Source: Paraglaciecola sp. L3A3 (GTDB lineage: Bacteria; Pseudomonadota; Gammaproteobacteria; Enterobacterales; Alteromonadaceae). From it: DNA of 64,000 bases. Numbering within the stretch: position 1 is the first letter of the stretch; each line of letters opens with the position of its first letter. The notes under the pieces are model-generated. The model worked only from the letters and a program-made list of their open reading frames with translations. It was not told the origin of the DNA and did not search any database. The translations under genes and the position numbers were made by a program. Of this stretch, positions 16,414-26,122 are shown piece after piece. The stretch lies in contig NZ_CP047023.1 in the NCBI RefSeq assembly GCF_009796765.1, positions 3,021,501-3,085,500 on the forward strand, written 5' to 3'.

Positions 16414-17217
16414 ATGAGTCGCAATAACCCTTCACTTTTAAAATCTTTTTCTTATTTACCTTGGTGGGTAAGTGTTATTGCTGGCATCTGTGTGTATGTA
16501 GCACTTAAGTTTGTGTTTCCTAATTTGGGAATGGGCAATCCTTACATATCAATGATTGCGACTGTCGGACAAAACATGGCTTGGATGTTTGGTGGTATGT
16601 TTTTACTACCTGCCATTTCGTCGATTTTTATACGCCAAAAACGCAAACAATTGATTAATCGACAACGTAGTATCGAAACCCTTAGAGAAACCAGTTGGAG
16701 TGATTTTGAGGTGTTGGTGGGTGAGGCTTTTCGTCGTAAGGGATTTGCGGTACAGGAGAACATGGTGGGTGGTGCCGATGGTGGTATCGACCTTACTCTG
16801 CGTAAAGACGGAAGATTACACATAGTGCAATGCAAACAATGGCGCAGATCTAAGGTGGGTGTATCGATTGTTCGTGAAATGTTTGGTGTATTGACCGCAT
16901 CAAACGCTGTGAGTGTTTATGTGGTGAGTTCTGGACATTTTACCAAAGATGCAATTAAGTTTGCACAAGACCTGCCCATTGAGTTGATTAACGGCGATCA
17001 ATTACTTGAATTGATTGCTGACGTGCAAACCACTAAACCTTTGCAACCTTCAGTTAAACCAATCGATAAGCCAATAGTTAAGCCGACAACTACAACCACA
17101 TGCCCAAAATGTGCTTCGCCTATGGTGAAACGTACCGCGAAAAAAGGAGTGAACATTGGTAATGAATTTTTGGGTTGCAGTAGTTTTCCGAAATGTAGGC
17201 ACATTGAGCCCCTTTAG
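16414..17217 (+). CDS. Membrane-anchored Mrr-type restriction endonuclease with zinc ribbon
   Basis: A 267-aa protein from ATG 16414; a TTG two codons upstream is less likely. Two TM helices come first (about 11-32 and 43-66). A Mrr_cat nuclease domain (about 88-195) follows, with WSDFEVLVGEAFRRKGF and the catalytic pattern GGADGGIDL...IVQCKQW (D-x(n)-QxK). A C-terminal topoisomerase-type zinc ribbon has CPKCASPMV...FLGCSSFPKC. Mrr-family nucleases cut modified or foreign DNA; the TM-anchored kind is common and mostly uncharacterised. It converges, with a 24-base gap, on a methyltransferase-HNH gene, suggesting a small DNA-processing or defence islet. Confidence 0.85.
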   Translation: MSRNNPSLLKSFSYLPWWVSVIAGICVYVALKFVFPNLGMGNPYISMIATVGQNMAWMFGGMFLLPAISSIFIRQKRKQLINRQRSIETLRETSWSDFEVLVGEAFRRKGFAVQENMVGGADGGIDLTLRKDGRLHIVQCKQWRRSKVGVSIVREMFGVLTASNAVSVYVVSSGHFTKDAIKFAQDLPIELINGDQLLELIADVQTTKPLQPSVKPIDKPIVKPTTTTTCPKCASPMVKRTAKKGVNIGNEFLGCSSFPKCRHIEPL

Positions 17218-17241
17218 TTTCTATTCGTTACCGCTTATTAG

Positions 17242-19122
17242 TTACCACTCCCTCAACTGCTGCATTTCTTTTAATCTAACACGCTGTACCACTAGCGCTT
17301 CAAACAAGTCATCAATTGATTGGTTGTTTGAGTTTAAGCCGGGTAAGGCGATGTTGGCTTCGGCGAAAAAGCGTTTGTTTTGCCATGGCTGGTTAGTTGC
17401 TGTTTGTGCTAATTCTGTTGAGATATTCGCTACAGTGGTACTGACAGAATTAACTTGGTAGCTGGCTGTTTGTTCTTGAATTTGGTTTGTATCACTGGGT
17501 TTAAGCCAAGCTTGTTGCCACCAGAGTTGAATGCGCTCTTTGGCGTTTTTTAATTTTTGTTCTGTGGGTAGCCGGTCGCTTTTTTGGTTATTTATTTTGC
17601 AGTCGGTTGGTAAGAGGTTCCATAGGTCGTTATTAGGCCAGCGGGCAAAAGGCATGCTGTGGTCAATATCGTATTGTTTGGTTAGTGACTTTGCCGACCA
17701 TACACATTGAGCTAGCTCGGGTGTTTGTTGTTTCACTTGTTCAAAACGAGTGCGTACTTCTGTGGTCGTGCGTTTTGGCTCTAGCCAGTTTAATGCTTGT
17801 TGTAAGTGGTGTTGATTTTCTGCTGCGGCATATTGCTGATTGCCTGCATAACTGGCCATGGTTTTTACCCATTCGTTGACGAGTACTGGCTCAATCCAAC
17901 AGGCGTATCGGTTGAAGGCCAACCAAGTAGATTCTGGCAGTGAAAACTCGCCCCATTGTTCTAAGGTTTGTAGATCTAGAAAAAAGCTGTCTTTGGCTTT
18001 GACTGTTTTGTTGTCTACCTCAAAAATAGCTTGCTCACTATTTGGCAGAGTAATAAAACGACACGGCATGGTTTTAATGTTGGTCACTGCTGCTGAAAGG
18101 GTTTTGTGCAAAGCTATAGCATCGTCACCCACAAACAAGTTACCAATACGATAATCTGCCGCTGTTCGATGGGTTAACTTATGCCAACCATCGGCTTTCA
18201 TAAAGCCCATGTTCGGACTTTTATTGGGTGTTTGGTATAACTGGTGCGTATCGATTAATTCTTTATATTGATGACACCAATACAAAGCCACTAAACCAAC
18301 CGGTAAAATCACCCTGTCGCCACTTGGGCTAGATTCGCGGCGTAATACAGCCCCCGGATGACCGTCGGCAATACGTAATAAAACTCTTAAAAGCGCCAAC
18401 TTGTGTGTGGCAGATTTACCGTCGTTAATGGCCACATGGCGAATAAATGGGAATGCACCTGTGCCGTCATCTGGCATTTGTAACACTAGGGTTTGCCAAT
18501 GTACTTCGTTGCGGCCTAGTTTATCTGTTTGGTTTGCTGTGACTAATGTCGAAAACAACCCAAGGTTTTGCGCTAAACCTTCAACTTCTTCCACACTCAC
18601 ATTGTGCATACAGCGTTTTTGCTGCTCGCTTGCTGTCATACCAAACTTGAGGGAGATAACAATTTTGCCGCCTGGCTTAAGTAAGTTAGCCAGTTTACGT
18701 AAGGCGCGATTACGCTTAGAAGGCGGCACATGCATCCAAACAGCACTGAGAAGAATTAAATCAAAACTGATTTCTAGGCGAGTTATTTTATCGAGCGAAG
18801 GTAGTGAGTCTTGCAGCCAATGAATATTATGTTCGGCAGTGGTTAACTGCCCTACTTTCATCAATTCTGCTGCTGGTTCAACTGCATAAATTTGGCAAGT
18901 GTTAGATATGTTTTGGGCTGGGGTTTGAATTGCGGCTGCAAGCTCTGCGATGCGTTTTACATCACGCCCTACCCCAGCGCCAACATCTAAAATAGTGGTA
19001 TTAGGCTTGGCTAAAATAGGGGTTAAATGCTGTGACCAAGTACTATGTACCTCTTCAAAGGTAACAGACAAATACTGCCTAGAAATCTCATTCACTTGAT
19101 TGTTGTAATAGTCCGCAGACAT
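17242..19122 (-). CDS. SAM-dependent methyltransferase fused to HNH endonuclease
   Basis: The start is set at 19122 (626 aa), where AGGA precedes ATG by 5 bases; the longer frame adds 19 unsupported residues. The N-terminal class I methyltransferase (about 5-190) has motif I ILDVGAGVGRDV and the later FDLILLSAVWMHVP. A middle domain (about 225-450) contains FPFIRHVAINDGKSATHKLA and VILPVGLVALYW, seen in an uncharacterised HNH-associated family. The C-terminal HNH_4-type core is YDIDHSMPFARWPNNDLWNL, then LPTDCKINNQKSDRLP (His488 and the following N...N residues). The whole looks like a modification-plus-cleavage enzyme, but no DNA-methyltransferase (N/D)PPY motif is present, so the methyl acceptor is unknown. 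Confidence 0.82.
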   Translation of the reverse strand: MSADYYNNQVNEISRQYLSVTFEEVHSTWSQHLTPILAKPNTTILDVGAGVGRDVKRIAELAAAIQTPAQNISNTCQIYAVEPAAELMKVGQLTTAEHNIHWLQDSLPSLDKITRLEISFDLILLSAVWMHVPPSKRNRALRKLANLLKPGGKIVISLKFGMTASEQQKRCMHNVSVEEVEGLAQNLGLFSTLVTANQTDKLGRNEVHWQTLVLQMPDDGTGAFPFIRHVAINDGKSATHKLALLRVLLRIADGHPGAVLRRESSPSGDRVILPVGLVALYWCHQYKELIDTHQLYQTPNKSPNMGFMKADGWHKLTHRTAADYRIGNLFVGDDAIALHKTLSAAVTNIKTMPCRFITLPNSEQAIFEVDNKTVKAKDSFFLDLQTLEQWGEFSLPESTWLAFNRYACWIEPVLVNEWVKTMASYAGNQQYAAAENQHHLQQALNWLEPKRTTTEVRTRFEQVKQQTPELAQCVWSAKSLTKQYDIDHSMPFARWPNNDLWNLLPTDCKINNQKSDRLPTEQKLKNAKERIQLWWQQAWLKPSDTNQIQEQTASYQVNSVSTTVANISTELAQTATNQPWQNKRFFAEANIALPGLNSNNQSIDDLFEALVVQRVRLKEMQQLREW

Positions 19123-19348
19123 TGTATTCCTTTTATTGCAACAGCAAGCCAGTTGAACCAAGGCGATGCATAGGATCACCCTGATTTATCTTAGGGTTTA
19201 TCCACTTAACTCACTCTATCCTAACAAGTTTTCGGATAAAAGAAATACCATAAAAACAGATAAGCGAATATCATGTTTTTCTTAGCTTGCTTGGACTTAA
19301 CTTAGTTTGTAGGTAAAATTCAATTTCTATGCAGCCACGAGAAACCTA

Positions 19349-19651
19349 ATGAATAATCGCTTACCATTACTGATATTGTTGTTTGGCATAATATTATCCG
19401 GCTGTGGATTAACTGACAAAGTAGGTGGTGCATGTACTTATTTAGCGGCGGTCGATAGGGCTCAGGTGGCAAAGATCACTCCCTCTTTTGTGATCTTAAG
19501 TCATGGTGATAACCAATATGAAGTGCGGCCTAACATGTTTGACTCGGTGCCATTAAAAGGCGCTTGGTATGAGGTTAAATATGAGGCAATCAGCCAAGGC
19601 AGTTGTACACCTTTACATATTCAAGCGGTTAAGCTAATTGAGGTAAACTAA
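19349..19651 (+). CDS. Small lipoprotein of unknown function
   Basis: A 100-aa protein with a lipoprotein signal ending LSGC (Cys19) and a short mature domain containing two further Cys (29 and 87). It is alone on the plus strand between two minus-strand units. The residues QYEVRPNMFDSVPLKGAWYEVKYEA suggest a small beta-barrel or OB-like fold; this is a guess from the pattern. I recognise no named family. Confidence 0.65.
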   Translation: MNNRLPLLILLFGIILSGCGLTDKVGGACTYLAAVDRAQVAKITPSFVILSHGDNQYEVRPNMFDSVPLKGAWYEVKYEAISQGSCTPLHIQAVKLIEVN

Positions 19652-19708
19652 ACCGCTCGTCTCCCCAACAAGCAGCAGGTTTTACACTATGCTTGCTGTC
19701 AGACTGTT

Positions 19709-20536
19709 CTAATGAAACACTTCTGGTTGTTGTTCGGCTAGTTGCTGTAATTGCGCTTGTAGCAATTGTGATGAGGGGTCTTTAGGGCACTTACGAATAA
19801 AATATTGGTAGTCTGCAATTGCCACTTGGGTGCAATCGAGTTGGTGTAATAAAAACCCTCTGTCTCTGCGTTCGTAGGGATCATTTGGACACAAGTTAAC
19901 TAAAATCTCGACTACGGTTAATGCGTTATCGTAAGACTTAGTATTGATAAATGTGCTTTTAAGGTTATGTAACAACCTAACCACTGTTTCGGCACAACTG
20001 GCTTCGTCTAAAGCTTCTTCAGGCATTTTTTCATCTTCTACACTGGGTAAGATAGAAAAATATAAGGCGGCTAAATCGTCGCGAGTCAGTTGATTACCAT
20101 TTAACGGATCAAGGTAAATAGTGGCCGCGTTGTCAAATTGACACTTTAACAAAAAATGTCCGGGAAAATTAATGCCACTAACATTAAAACCCACGGCTTT
20201 GGCTAACGCTTGAAACACAATAGACAAGGTGATGGCAATACCGGTTCGGTAATCTATCACTTGGTTTAATAAGTGATTGTGGCTAATACAATCTTGTTTC
20301 TGGTCACCACTAAATGCCAAATCTACATAAAAGTAACGTCTTAATTGTTGGAATGAATCGGCATCTCTGGCTGAGACACGCATTTCTTTTTTTACTTGTT
20401 CAGCCCATTGTAAAATAGTGCACAAATAAGATTGAGGATTAACCCCTTCTGTCTTGAAAATATTAGCTAACTGCAAACCCGCCAGCAAACTATTATTGTC
20501 TGCAATAGCTTGTCTTAACTTTTTCAATGGCCTCAC
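19709..20536 (-). CDS. sirB1: SirB1-family transglutaminase-like/TPR protein
   Basis: A 275-aa protein typical of the SirB1 family. A transglutaminase-like core (about 30-175) includes NHLLNQVIDYRTGIAITLSI and GINFPGHFLLK, and a tetratricopeptide-type C-terminus (about 185-270) follows. The family sits beside hemA-prfA-prmC and sirB2 in many gammaproteobacteria, as here. Its biochemical role is not established. Its gene is 71 bp downstream of sirB2 on the same strand and probably cotranscribed. Confidence 0.88.
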   Translation of the reverse strand: MRPLKKLRQAIADNNSLLAGLQLANIFKTEGVNPQSYLCTILQWAEQVKKEMRVSARDADSFQQLRRYFYVDLAFSGDQKQDCISHNHLLNQVIDYRTGIAITLSIVFQALAKAVGFNVSGINFPGHFLLKCQFDNAATIYLDPLNGNQLTRDDLAALYFSILPSVEDEKMPEEALDEASCAETVVRLLHNLKSTFINTKSYDNALTVVEILVNLCPNDPYERRDRGFLLHQLDCTQVAIADYQYFIRKCPKDPSSQLLQAQLQQLAEQQPEVFH

Positions 20537-20607
20537 CCCGATAAAAACAATACTCCTTTTTATCGGGTTATTACTGAGGATCTTTACCTAAATTTTCGTT
20601 ATTTTAA

Positions 20608-20985
20608 TTATAAAAATAATATGGGCTGTTTACTGATGGCTACCATACCGGCAAATGCCACCCAACTTAACGCTCCAACAAAACCAACTACCCGCATAAA
20701 GCTGTTTCTAGCCATTTTTAACGCCAGTACTACCATGAATATATACATAATCAGTGCAAACAGTTTTTCGGTTACCCAAGCATCAACTAATGGATATTGC
20801 TGTAGTAACACACATAAAGTAATGGCACTTAAAATCAGTACAGTATCAACAATATGTGGCAACACTCTTATCCACTTTTTTTGCAACATTGGCGACTTGA
20901 TCGACAACAGCACAAAACGGAATATAAATAGCAACACACTTAATCCAATAGCTGTGAGGTGTAAATGTTTAACAAGGGTATACAT
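20608..20985 (-). CDS. sirB2: SirB2-family membrane protein
   Basis: A 125-aa inner-membrane protein with four hydrophobic helices. It begins MYTLVKHLHLTAIGLSVLLF, the conserved SirB2 N-terminus (K-x-x-H followed by a helix), and contains RVLPHIVDTVLIL. Its function is unknown; it is a regular neighbour of prmC and sirB1. Here an HD-GYP regulator gene sits 14 bp upstream, between it and prmC, probably in one transcript. Confidence 0.88.
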   Translation of the reverse strand: MYTLVKHLHLTAIGLSVLLFIFRFVLLSIKSPMLQKKWIRVLPHIVDTVLILSAITLCVLLQQYPLVDAWVTEKLFALIMYIFMVVLALKMARNSFMRVVGFVGALSWVAFAGMVAISKQPILFL

Positions 20986-20999
20986 AAATATTAAAAACC

Positions 21000-22574
21000 T
21001 TAATTGAGTTGATTTATTGACGAATTTTCGTCATCTGGAAAGTCACAAATGATTTGTTCAATCTCATCGATATTAGCGACTAGGATATCGACTAACGAGG
21101 GATCAAACTGTTCACCTTTTTGACTGATGATAACAGCTAAAACCTTTTGTAAATCACAATTTTCTTCACTATTACGTTTGTTTCGTAAAGAATCAAAGGC
21201 ATTGGCCAAGCTAGTAATACGACAAAAAATATGAATATTGTCACCTGATTTCCCTCTTGGGTAACCATTGCCGTTCCAATATTCATGATGATCTCTAGCA
21301 ATCAAGGCTGCGGTTTTTATCAAAGGACGACTTGAGTCTTTTAATAAGTTATAACCAAATTCAGCGTGATAACGTAAAGAATCTAGTTCTGATTTATCAA
21401 GCTTACTGACAGGCATAGATAAAGTTTCTGGTATTTTTATTTTACCAATATCATGTAAAGGTACAGCCAAACATAAAGTATTTAATTCGGCTTTGTTAAG
21501 TCCAGCGTTGCGACCTAACACATCACATATTTTGACCATTCTTTGGATATGCCTACCTTTACCAAAATGATGTTCCATGGCTTGACCAATACGCTCAATC
21601 ACTTCTCTTTGAGTATCTTCTATATCTTTTGTTAGTAAGACATTGTCAAAGGCAATTTGTACATTTTGCGAAAATATTTCCACTAAATGTTTGTCAGTCT
21701 CACTTAATTTTCTAGGTAAACCCGACATGTACAATAACGAGCCTTTTTGGGTTTTACTGCCACAATAAGCCACTAAATATTCATTTTCAAAAACCAGACA
21801 TTTATTTTGATAAGCATTGTGACAAGATAATAATTCAGCCCCCGAGAGCACCTGTTCTAGCTTTTCACCAGATCTATTTGCATAATCACCTTTGCCCGTA
21901 AACACATATAATTCATTGGGATTGTAACTATCTAATGGTTTAGGTCCGGCCACCGCAGAGGTTAAATATACCGCACCTTTTGTCCCCCCCAATAAAGATG
22001 AAAGTTGCTGTACTATGCCTTCAATAAAGTTTTCTAGAGACAAGATGCTAAATAAATCAGCTGAAGCAGCAATGATTTTTTCTAAACCTTTGCGGTTTTC
22101 TTCAATCGCATTAATGTCACGATATGAACGTAAGGCTGAAATCACTACGGTAAAAAGCTTTTGCGAGGTTAATTCTGTTTTAGATTTATAATCATTAATA
22201 TCATAATTAATAATCACATCACGCTCTGGGGCTTGGCCTGGCTGGCCTGTACGTAAAATAATACGAGTAAAATGGTTATTGATGTCATTTCGAATAAAAT
22301 CAGCTACTTTGAGCCCGGCGTCATCGGTTTCCATGACTACATCGAGTAACACCACAGCAATATCGCGATGCTCACGAAACATTTTTTTAGCTTCAGCACC
22401 ACTATAAGCACAGATAAACTCTAAGCTTCGATCTTGAAACACAAAATCACCTAAGGCTAGCTTTGTAACCGCATGAATCTCAGGTTCATCATCAACAATT
22501 AAGACTTTCCATTTACCTAAACTTGTTGTTTCTTGTTCTTCATTATCTTCAGCAAAAAATATTTCGTCAGACAT
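21000..22574 (-). CDS. Response regulator with REC, DUF3369 and HD-GYP domains
   Basis: A 524-aa protein. The N-terminal receiver (about 22-150) has KVLIVDDEPEIHAVTKLALG and the phospho-acceptor region AVVLLDVVME. A DUF3369 sensory linker spans about 160-315. The HD-GYP phosphodiesterase (about 335-510) has PLHDIGKIKIPE and HHEYWNGNGYP, so the HD and GYP residues are intact. Such proteins hydrolyse cyclic di-GMP in response to phosphorylation. Its position between prmC and sirB2, with only 14 bp to sirB2, is unusual for this otherwise conserved cluster. No sensor kinase is nearby, so the partner is encoded elsewhere. Confidence 0.92.
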   Translation of the reverse strand: MSDEIFFAEDNEEQETTSLGKWKVLIVDDEPEIHAVTKLALGDFVFQDRSLEFICAYSGAEAKKMFREHRDIAVVLLDVVMETDDAGLKVADFIRNDINNHFTRIILRTGQPGQAPERDVIINYDINDYKSKTELTSQKLFTVVISALRSYRDINAIEENRKGLEKIIAASADLFSILSLENFIEGIVQQLSSLLGGTKGAVYLTSAVAGPKPLDSYNPNELYVFTGKGDYANRSGEKLEQVLSGAELLSCHNAYQNKCLVFENEYLVAYCGSKTQKGSLLYMSGLPRKLSETDKHLVEIFSQNVQIAFDNVLLTKDIEDTQREVIERIGQAMEHHFGKGRHIQRMVKICDVLGRNAGLNKAELNTLCLAVPLHDIGKIKIPETLSMPVSKLDKSELDSLRYHAEFGYNLLKDSSRPLIKTAALIARDHHEYWNGNGYPRGKSGDNIHIFCRITSLANAFDSLRNKRNSEENCDLQKVLAVIISQKGEQFDPSLVDILVANIDEIEQIICDFPDDENSSINQLN

Positions 22575-22659
22575 AAACCTTTCCTGTGTATGCTAGCCGT
22601 TAGACATTTAAAATTAAACCCAGACAAAATAAAGGTAAGTGACCAGAAGAACAAGCTAT

Positions 22660-22680
22660 ATCGTTAATTATTAACGATAA
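22660..22680 (-). terminator. AT-rich palindrome after prmC
   Basis: ATCGTTAAT and ATTAACGAT form a 9-bp palindrome one or two bases after the prmC stop. It may be a weak terminator or a protein-binding site between prmC and the HD-GYP gene. Confidence 0.4.
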
Positions 22681-22681
22681 T

Positions 22682-23551
22682 TTATAAATATTTACCTAAG
22701 GTGAGCCTAGGTTGGTGGTCTAGATCAACTTCTGTACGGACATCCACAAATCCATTTGAGACAAATATTTCTGCTACCGCCTGCCCTTGTTGATAACCAT
22801 GCTCTATAACTAACCAAGCTTCAGGCAATAAATAATGTTTGCTTTGCGCCACTATATATTTGATGTCATCTAGGCCATCAATCCCTGAAGTTAAAGCACT
22901 AGCAGGTTCAAACCTGACATCACCTTGTGATAAAAACTGACTATCGGATTCAACGTATGGAGGATTACTGACAATTAAATGATATTTTTGTTGGCCAACT
23001 GCACTAAACCAATCACTCTGAATAAATTTGACTCTTGGTAACTGATTAGCCGTGGCATTGTCTTTGGCTAAGGCCACGGCATCTGCACTTTTATCTAAAC
23101 CTGTGACTGTCCAATTTGCTTGTTCAGAGGCTAAAGACAAAGCGATAGCACCAGTCCCAGTGCCTAAGTCTAATACCTTGGCGTCTGAGGGAATTGGCAA
23201 TTCGAGTGCGACTTCGACTAAACGTTCGGTATCGGCTCGCGGGATCAAAGTGGCGGCTGAAACTTTTAAGCGCAAAGACCAAAAATCGCGATAACCCACA
23301 AGATAAGCCACGGGTTGTCCCGTTATGCGTTGTGAGATAAAGGATTGAAAAGTATTAAGTTGTTGCGAAGTTAACAGCTTATCAGGCCAAGTATGTAGAT
23401 AAATGAGTTCACAGTCTAAGGCTGCGCAGAGTAATAATTTACTGTCGATAGCAGAGGAATCGGTCTGGCCATCATCACTTACCTGATGTGTGGCTAATTG
23501 CTGTTTTGCCCATTGTAAGACTTGAGCAATAGTCTGTTGACTATCGCTCAA
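22682..23551 (-). CDS. prmC: Release factor glutamine methyltransferase
   Basis: A 289-aa protein with the PrmC N-terminal helical domain and a class I methyltransferase domain carrying VLDLGTGTGAIALSLA (motif I) and the diagnostic NPPY in HLIVSNPPYVES. It methylates the GGQ glutamine of release factors. The start is TTG at 23551, 15 bases after the prfA stop; no ATG precedes the conserved sequence, and translation is presumably coupled to prfA. Confidence 0.94.
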   Translation of the reverse strand: MSDSQQTIAQVLQWAKQQLATHQVSDDGQTDSSAIDSKLLLCAALDCELIYLHTWPDKLLTSQQLNTFQSFISQRITGQPVAYLVGYRDFWSLRLKVSAATLIPRADTERLVEVALELPIPSDAKVLDLGTGTGAIALSLASEQANWTVTGLDKSADAVALAKDNATANQLPRVKFIQSDWFSAVGQQKYHLIVSNPPYVESDSQFLSQGDVRFEPASALTSGIDGLDDIKYIVAQSKHYLLPEAWLVIEHGYQQGQAVAEIFVSNGFVDVRTEVDLDHQPRLTLGKYL

Positions 23552-23566
23552 AGTATAAAAAAATTG

Positions 23567-24652
23567 TTATGCATCAGACAGTGATGCCAACAAGTCTGCT
23601 TGGTGTTCTTGACGAATTGGCTCAAGTACAGCGTTTAACTCACCTGCTATTACGTCATCTAAACGATATAGGGTTAAATTAATTCTGTGATCAGTGACTC
23701 GACCTTGTGGGAAATTATAAGTACGAATACGTTCAGAACGATCACCGCTGGCCACTAAGTTACGACGAGTAGAGGTTTCTTCAGCTTGGCGTTTTTCTTC
23801 TTCAAGTTGAGTCAACCTTGACTGTAGTACCGACATAGCCTGGGCTCTGTTTTTATGTTGCGAACGCTGATCTTGACATTCGACTATCAAACCAGAAGGC
23901 ACATGAGTAATACGGATAGCTGAGTCCGTTTTGTTAACGTGTTGACCACCTGCGCCTGACGCCCTAAAGGTATCAATTTTTAAATCTGCTTTATTGATTT
24001 CGATGGCTTCAGATTCTGGTACTTCCGGCATGACCACCACAGTACAAGCAGAAGTATGCACTCGACCTTGAGATTCGGTTTCTGGTACACGTTGTACTCT
24101 GTGACCGCCCGATTCAAATTTCATAATACCGTAAGCGCCATCACCTAAAATATTAGCAATCACTTCTTTGTAACCACCGTGCTCACCTTCGTTGGTGGTA
24201 ACCACTTCTACTTTCCACCCCTGCTTTTCAGCAAAACGGCTGTACATACGGAATATATCACCAGCAAAAATAGCAGCTTCATCGCCACCTGCACCCGCGC
24301 GTATTTCCACAAAGCAGTTGCTGTCATCATTCGGATCTTTAGGTAACAACAATACTTGTAGGTCTTGGGTTAAGACTTCAATTTTTTGTTTTGCGGCTTT
24401 AAATTCTTCTTGCGCCATTTCACGCATTTCAGCATCGTCTTCTTGCATCATTTCTTGCGAAGATTCTAAATCTTGCTGTGCGTCTTGATACTCGCGAAAA
24501 CATTTCACTACGTCTTCTAACTGAGAATATTCTTTGGTTAAACCACGGTATCTGTCTTGGTCGGATATGACTTCTGCTTCACCCAGCAAAGCTTGCACTT
24601 CTTCAAAGCGCTCAACTAGGGTTTCCAATTTATTTTGAACAGATTCTTTCAT
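23567..24652 (-). CDS. prfA: Peptide chain release factor 1
   Basis: A 361-aa protein of standard RF1 length, with [18 protein letters not shown] containing the GGQ motif that triggers peptidyl-tRNA hydrolysis. The PxT-type codon-recognition region falls near HTSAC in [16 protein letters not shown] context ([13 protein letters not shown]). It lies 72 bp downstream of hemA and 15 bp before prmC in the usual hemA-prfA-prmC order. Confidence 0.96.
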   Translation of the reverse strand: MKESVQNKLETLVERFEEVQALLGEAEVISDQDRYRGLTKEYSQLEDVVKCFREYQDAQQDLESSQEMMQEDDAEMREMAQEEFKAAKQKIEVLTQDLQVLLLPKDPNDDSNCFVEIRAGAGGDEAAIFAGDIFRMYSRFAEKQGWKVEVVTTNEGEHGGYKEVIANILGDGAYGIMKFESGGHRVQRVPETESQGRVHTSACTVVVMPEVPESEAIEINKADLKIDTFRASGAGGQHVNKTDSAIRITHVPSGLIVECQDQRSQHKNRAQAMSVLQSRLTQLEEEKRQAEETSTRRNLVASGDRSERIRTYNFPQGRVTDHRINLTLYRLDDVIAGELNAVLEPIRQEHQADLLASLSDA

Positions 24653-24724
24653 TTTTTTCCTGTAAGCAATGACGGTAACCGTCTTAACTAATAAAGTATT
24701 TGGTTAGATTTTGTAGATAATCTG

Positions 24725-25987
24725 CTAATTATCCAGATTTTTTAGTCCTAATGCATCTTTTAAAATAGATAAGCTTTGGGTGTCTTGCTCATTAGCTGCT
24801 TTTTTCAAAGCCTTGGTAGGCGCATGAATTAAACTATTAGTCAGTTTATTGGCCAGTTCTACCAACACCTGTTCGGCTTGTTTTCCATCAGCTAGCTGGT
24901 TAATCGCACGATTAACTAAGTTATCTCTTTGTTCTACACTTTGATCTCTAAAGGTTTTTAACACATCAATTGAAGATTTCCCTTGCTGCCACTGAATAAA
25001 TTGTTGAACTTGTTGTTCAACCATTTCGTGAGCAAGCACTGCCGCATCTTGTCGTGAGGCTAGATTTTTTTCTACAATTTGTTGTAAATCATCCACTGTG
25101 TACAAATATGCATCGTCTAATTCAGCCACTTCAGCTTCCACATCTCTGGGTACGGCTAAATCAACTAAAAACATAGGTTTATGTTTACGCTCTTTTAAAG
25201 CACTTTGCACTAAACCTTTACCTAAAATAGGTAATTGACTGGCTGTAGAGCTGATCACAATATCGGCATTTTTTAGATGACTAGGAATTTGCGATAAGGT
25301 TAATACCGCGCCACCTAGAGGTTCGGCAATAGCTTGGGCTCTAGCTAAAGTACGATTCGCCACAGTAAGCGACTTCACGCCTTGCTCTGATAAATGTTTA
25401 GCAACCAGTTCGATTGTGTCACCGGCGCCTATCAACAACACTCTGCTTTTTTCTAACGATGAAAAAATATGTTTAGCCAGTTGTACCGAAGCATAAGCCA
25501 CAGACACAGCATTAGCTCCTATATCGGTTTCACTTCGTACTCGTTTTGCTACCGAAAAGGTATGTTGAAATAACCGTTCAAAATCGGTATTTATTACCCC
25601 TGAATTTTTTGCATCTGTAAAAGCTTGTTTCACTTGCCCTAAAATTTGTGGCTCGCCTAACATCAAAGAATCGAGCCCACAAGCAACACGCATTATGTGC
25701 ACTGCAGCTTGTTGATCAGCATGAAAATAGCTGTTATTGGTTAAATCATCGGCATTAACACCATGAAAATCAGCTAACCATTGTAAAATATTATGGGTTT
25801 TGCTTTCTTCAATCTGAGCGTATATTTCCGTTCTATTACATGTAGATACGATAACTGACTCAAGTGCACCTGTGTTTTGCTTTAACGAAGCAAGCGCCTC
25901 TACAATTTCGTCTGGAGAAAAAGCTAATTTTTCTCGCAACTCAATAGGAGCGGTTTTATGATTGATGCCAAATGCGATTAAAGTCAT
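24725..25987 (-). CDS. hemA: Glutamyl-tRNA reductase
   Basis: A 420-aa protein starting MTLIAFGINHKTAPIELREK. It contains the catalytic Cys in VIVSTCNRTEIYA (about residue 49), GEPQILGQVK, and the NADPH-binding segment LLIGAGDTIELVA. It catalyses the first step of C5-pathway tetrapyrrole synthesis. It is divergent from lolB, as in other gammaproteobacteria, and heads the prfA-prmC operon. Confidence 0.96.
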   Translation of the reverse strand: MTLIAFGINHKTAPIELREKLAFSPDEIVEALASLKQNTGALESVIVSTCNRTEIYAQIEESKTHNILQWLADFHGVNADDLTNNSYFHADQQAAVHIMRVACGLDSLMLGEPQILGQVKQAFTDAKNSGVINTDFERLFQHTFSVAKRVRSETDIGANAVSVAYASVQLAKHIFSSLEKSRVLLIGAGDTIELVAKHLSEQGVKSLTVANRTLARAQAIAEPLGGAVLTLSQIPSHLKNADIVISSTASQLPILGKGLVQSALKERKHKPMFLVDLAVPRDVEAEVAELDDAYLYTVDDLQQIVEKNLASRQDAAVLAHEMVEQQVQQFIQWQQGKSSIDVLKTFRDQSVEQRDNLVNRAINQLADGKQAEQVLVELANKLTNSLIHAPTKALKKAANEQDTQSLSILKDALGLKNLDN

Positions 25988-26122
25988 TGATTGATAGTTA
26001 ATTTACAGCAAAATTTTGGCGGCATTGTACGCAAAAGGTAAAACTATTGAAAGAGCAGTCACTTGTATGTTCATATTGTCTCCCTAAAATTTATACTTTA
26101 AAAACTAAAAATTGGATAACTT

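Noticed and set aside
17156..17461. 101-codon plus-strand open frame overlapping the Mrr end and the methyltransferase-HNH gene
   Set aside because: It is antisense to the well-supported HNH gene C-terminus and its start lies inside the Mrr gene.
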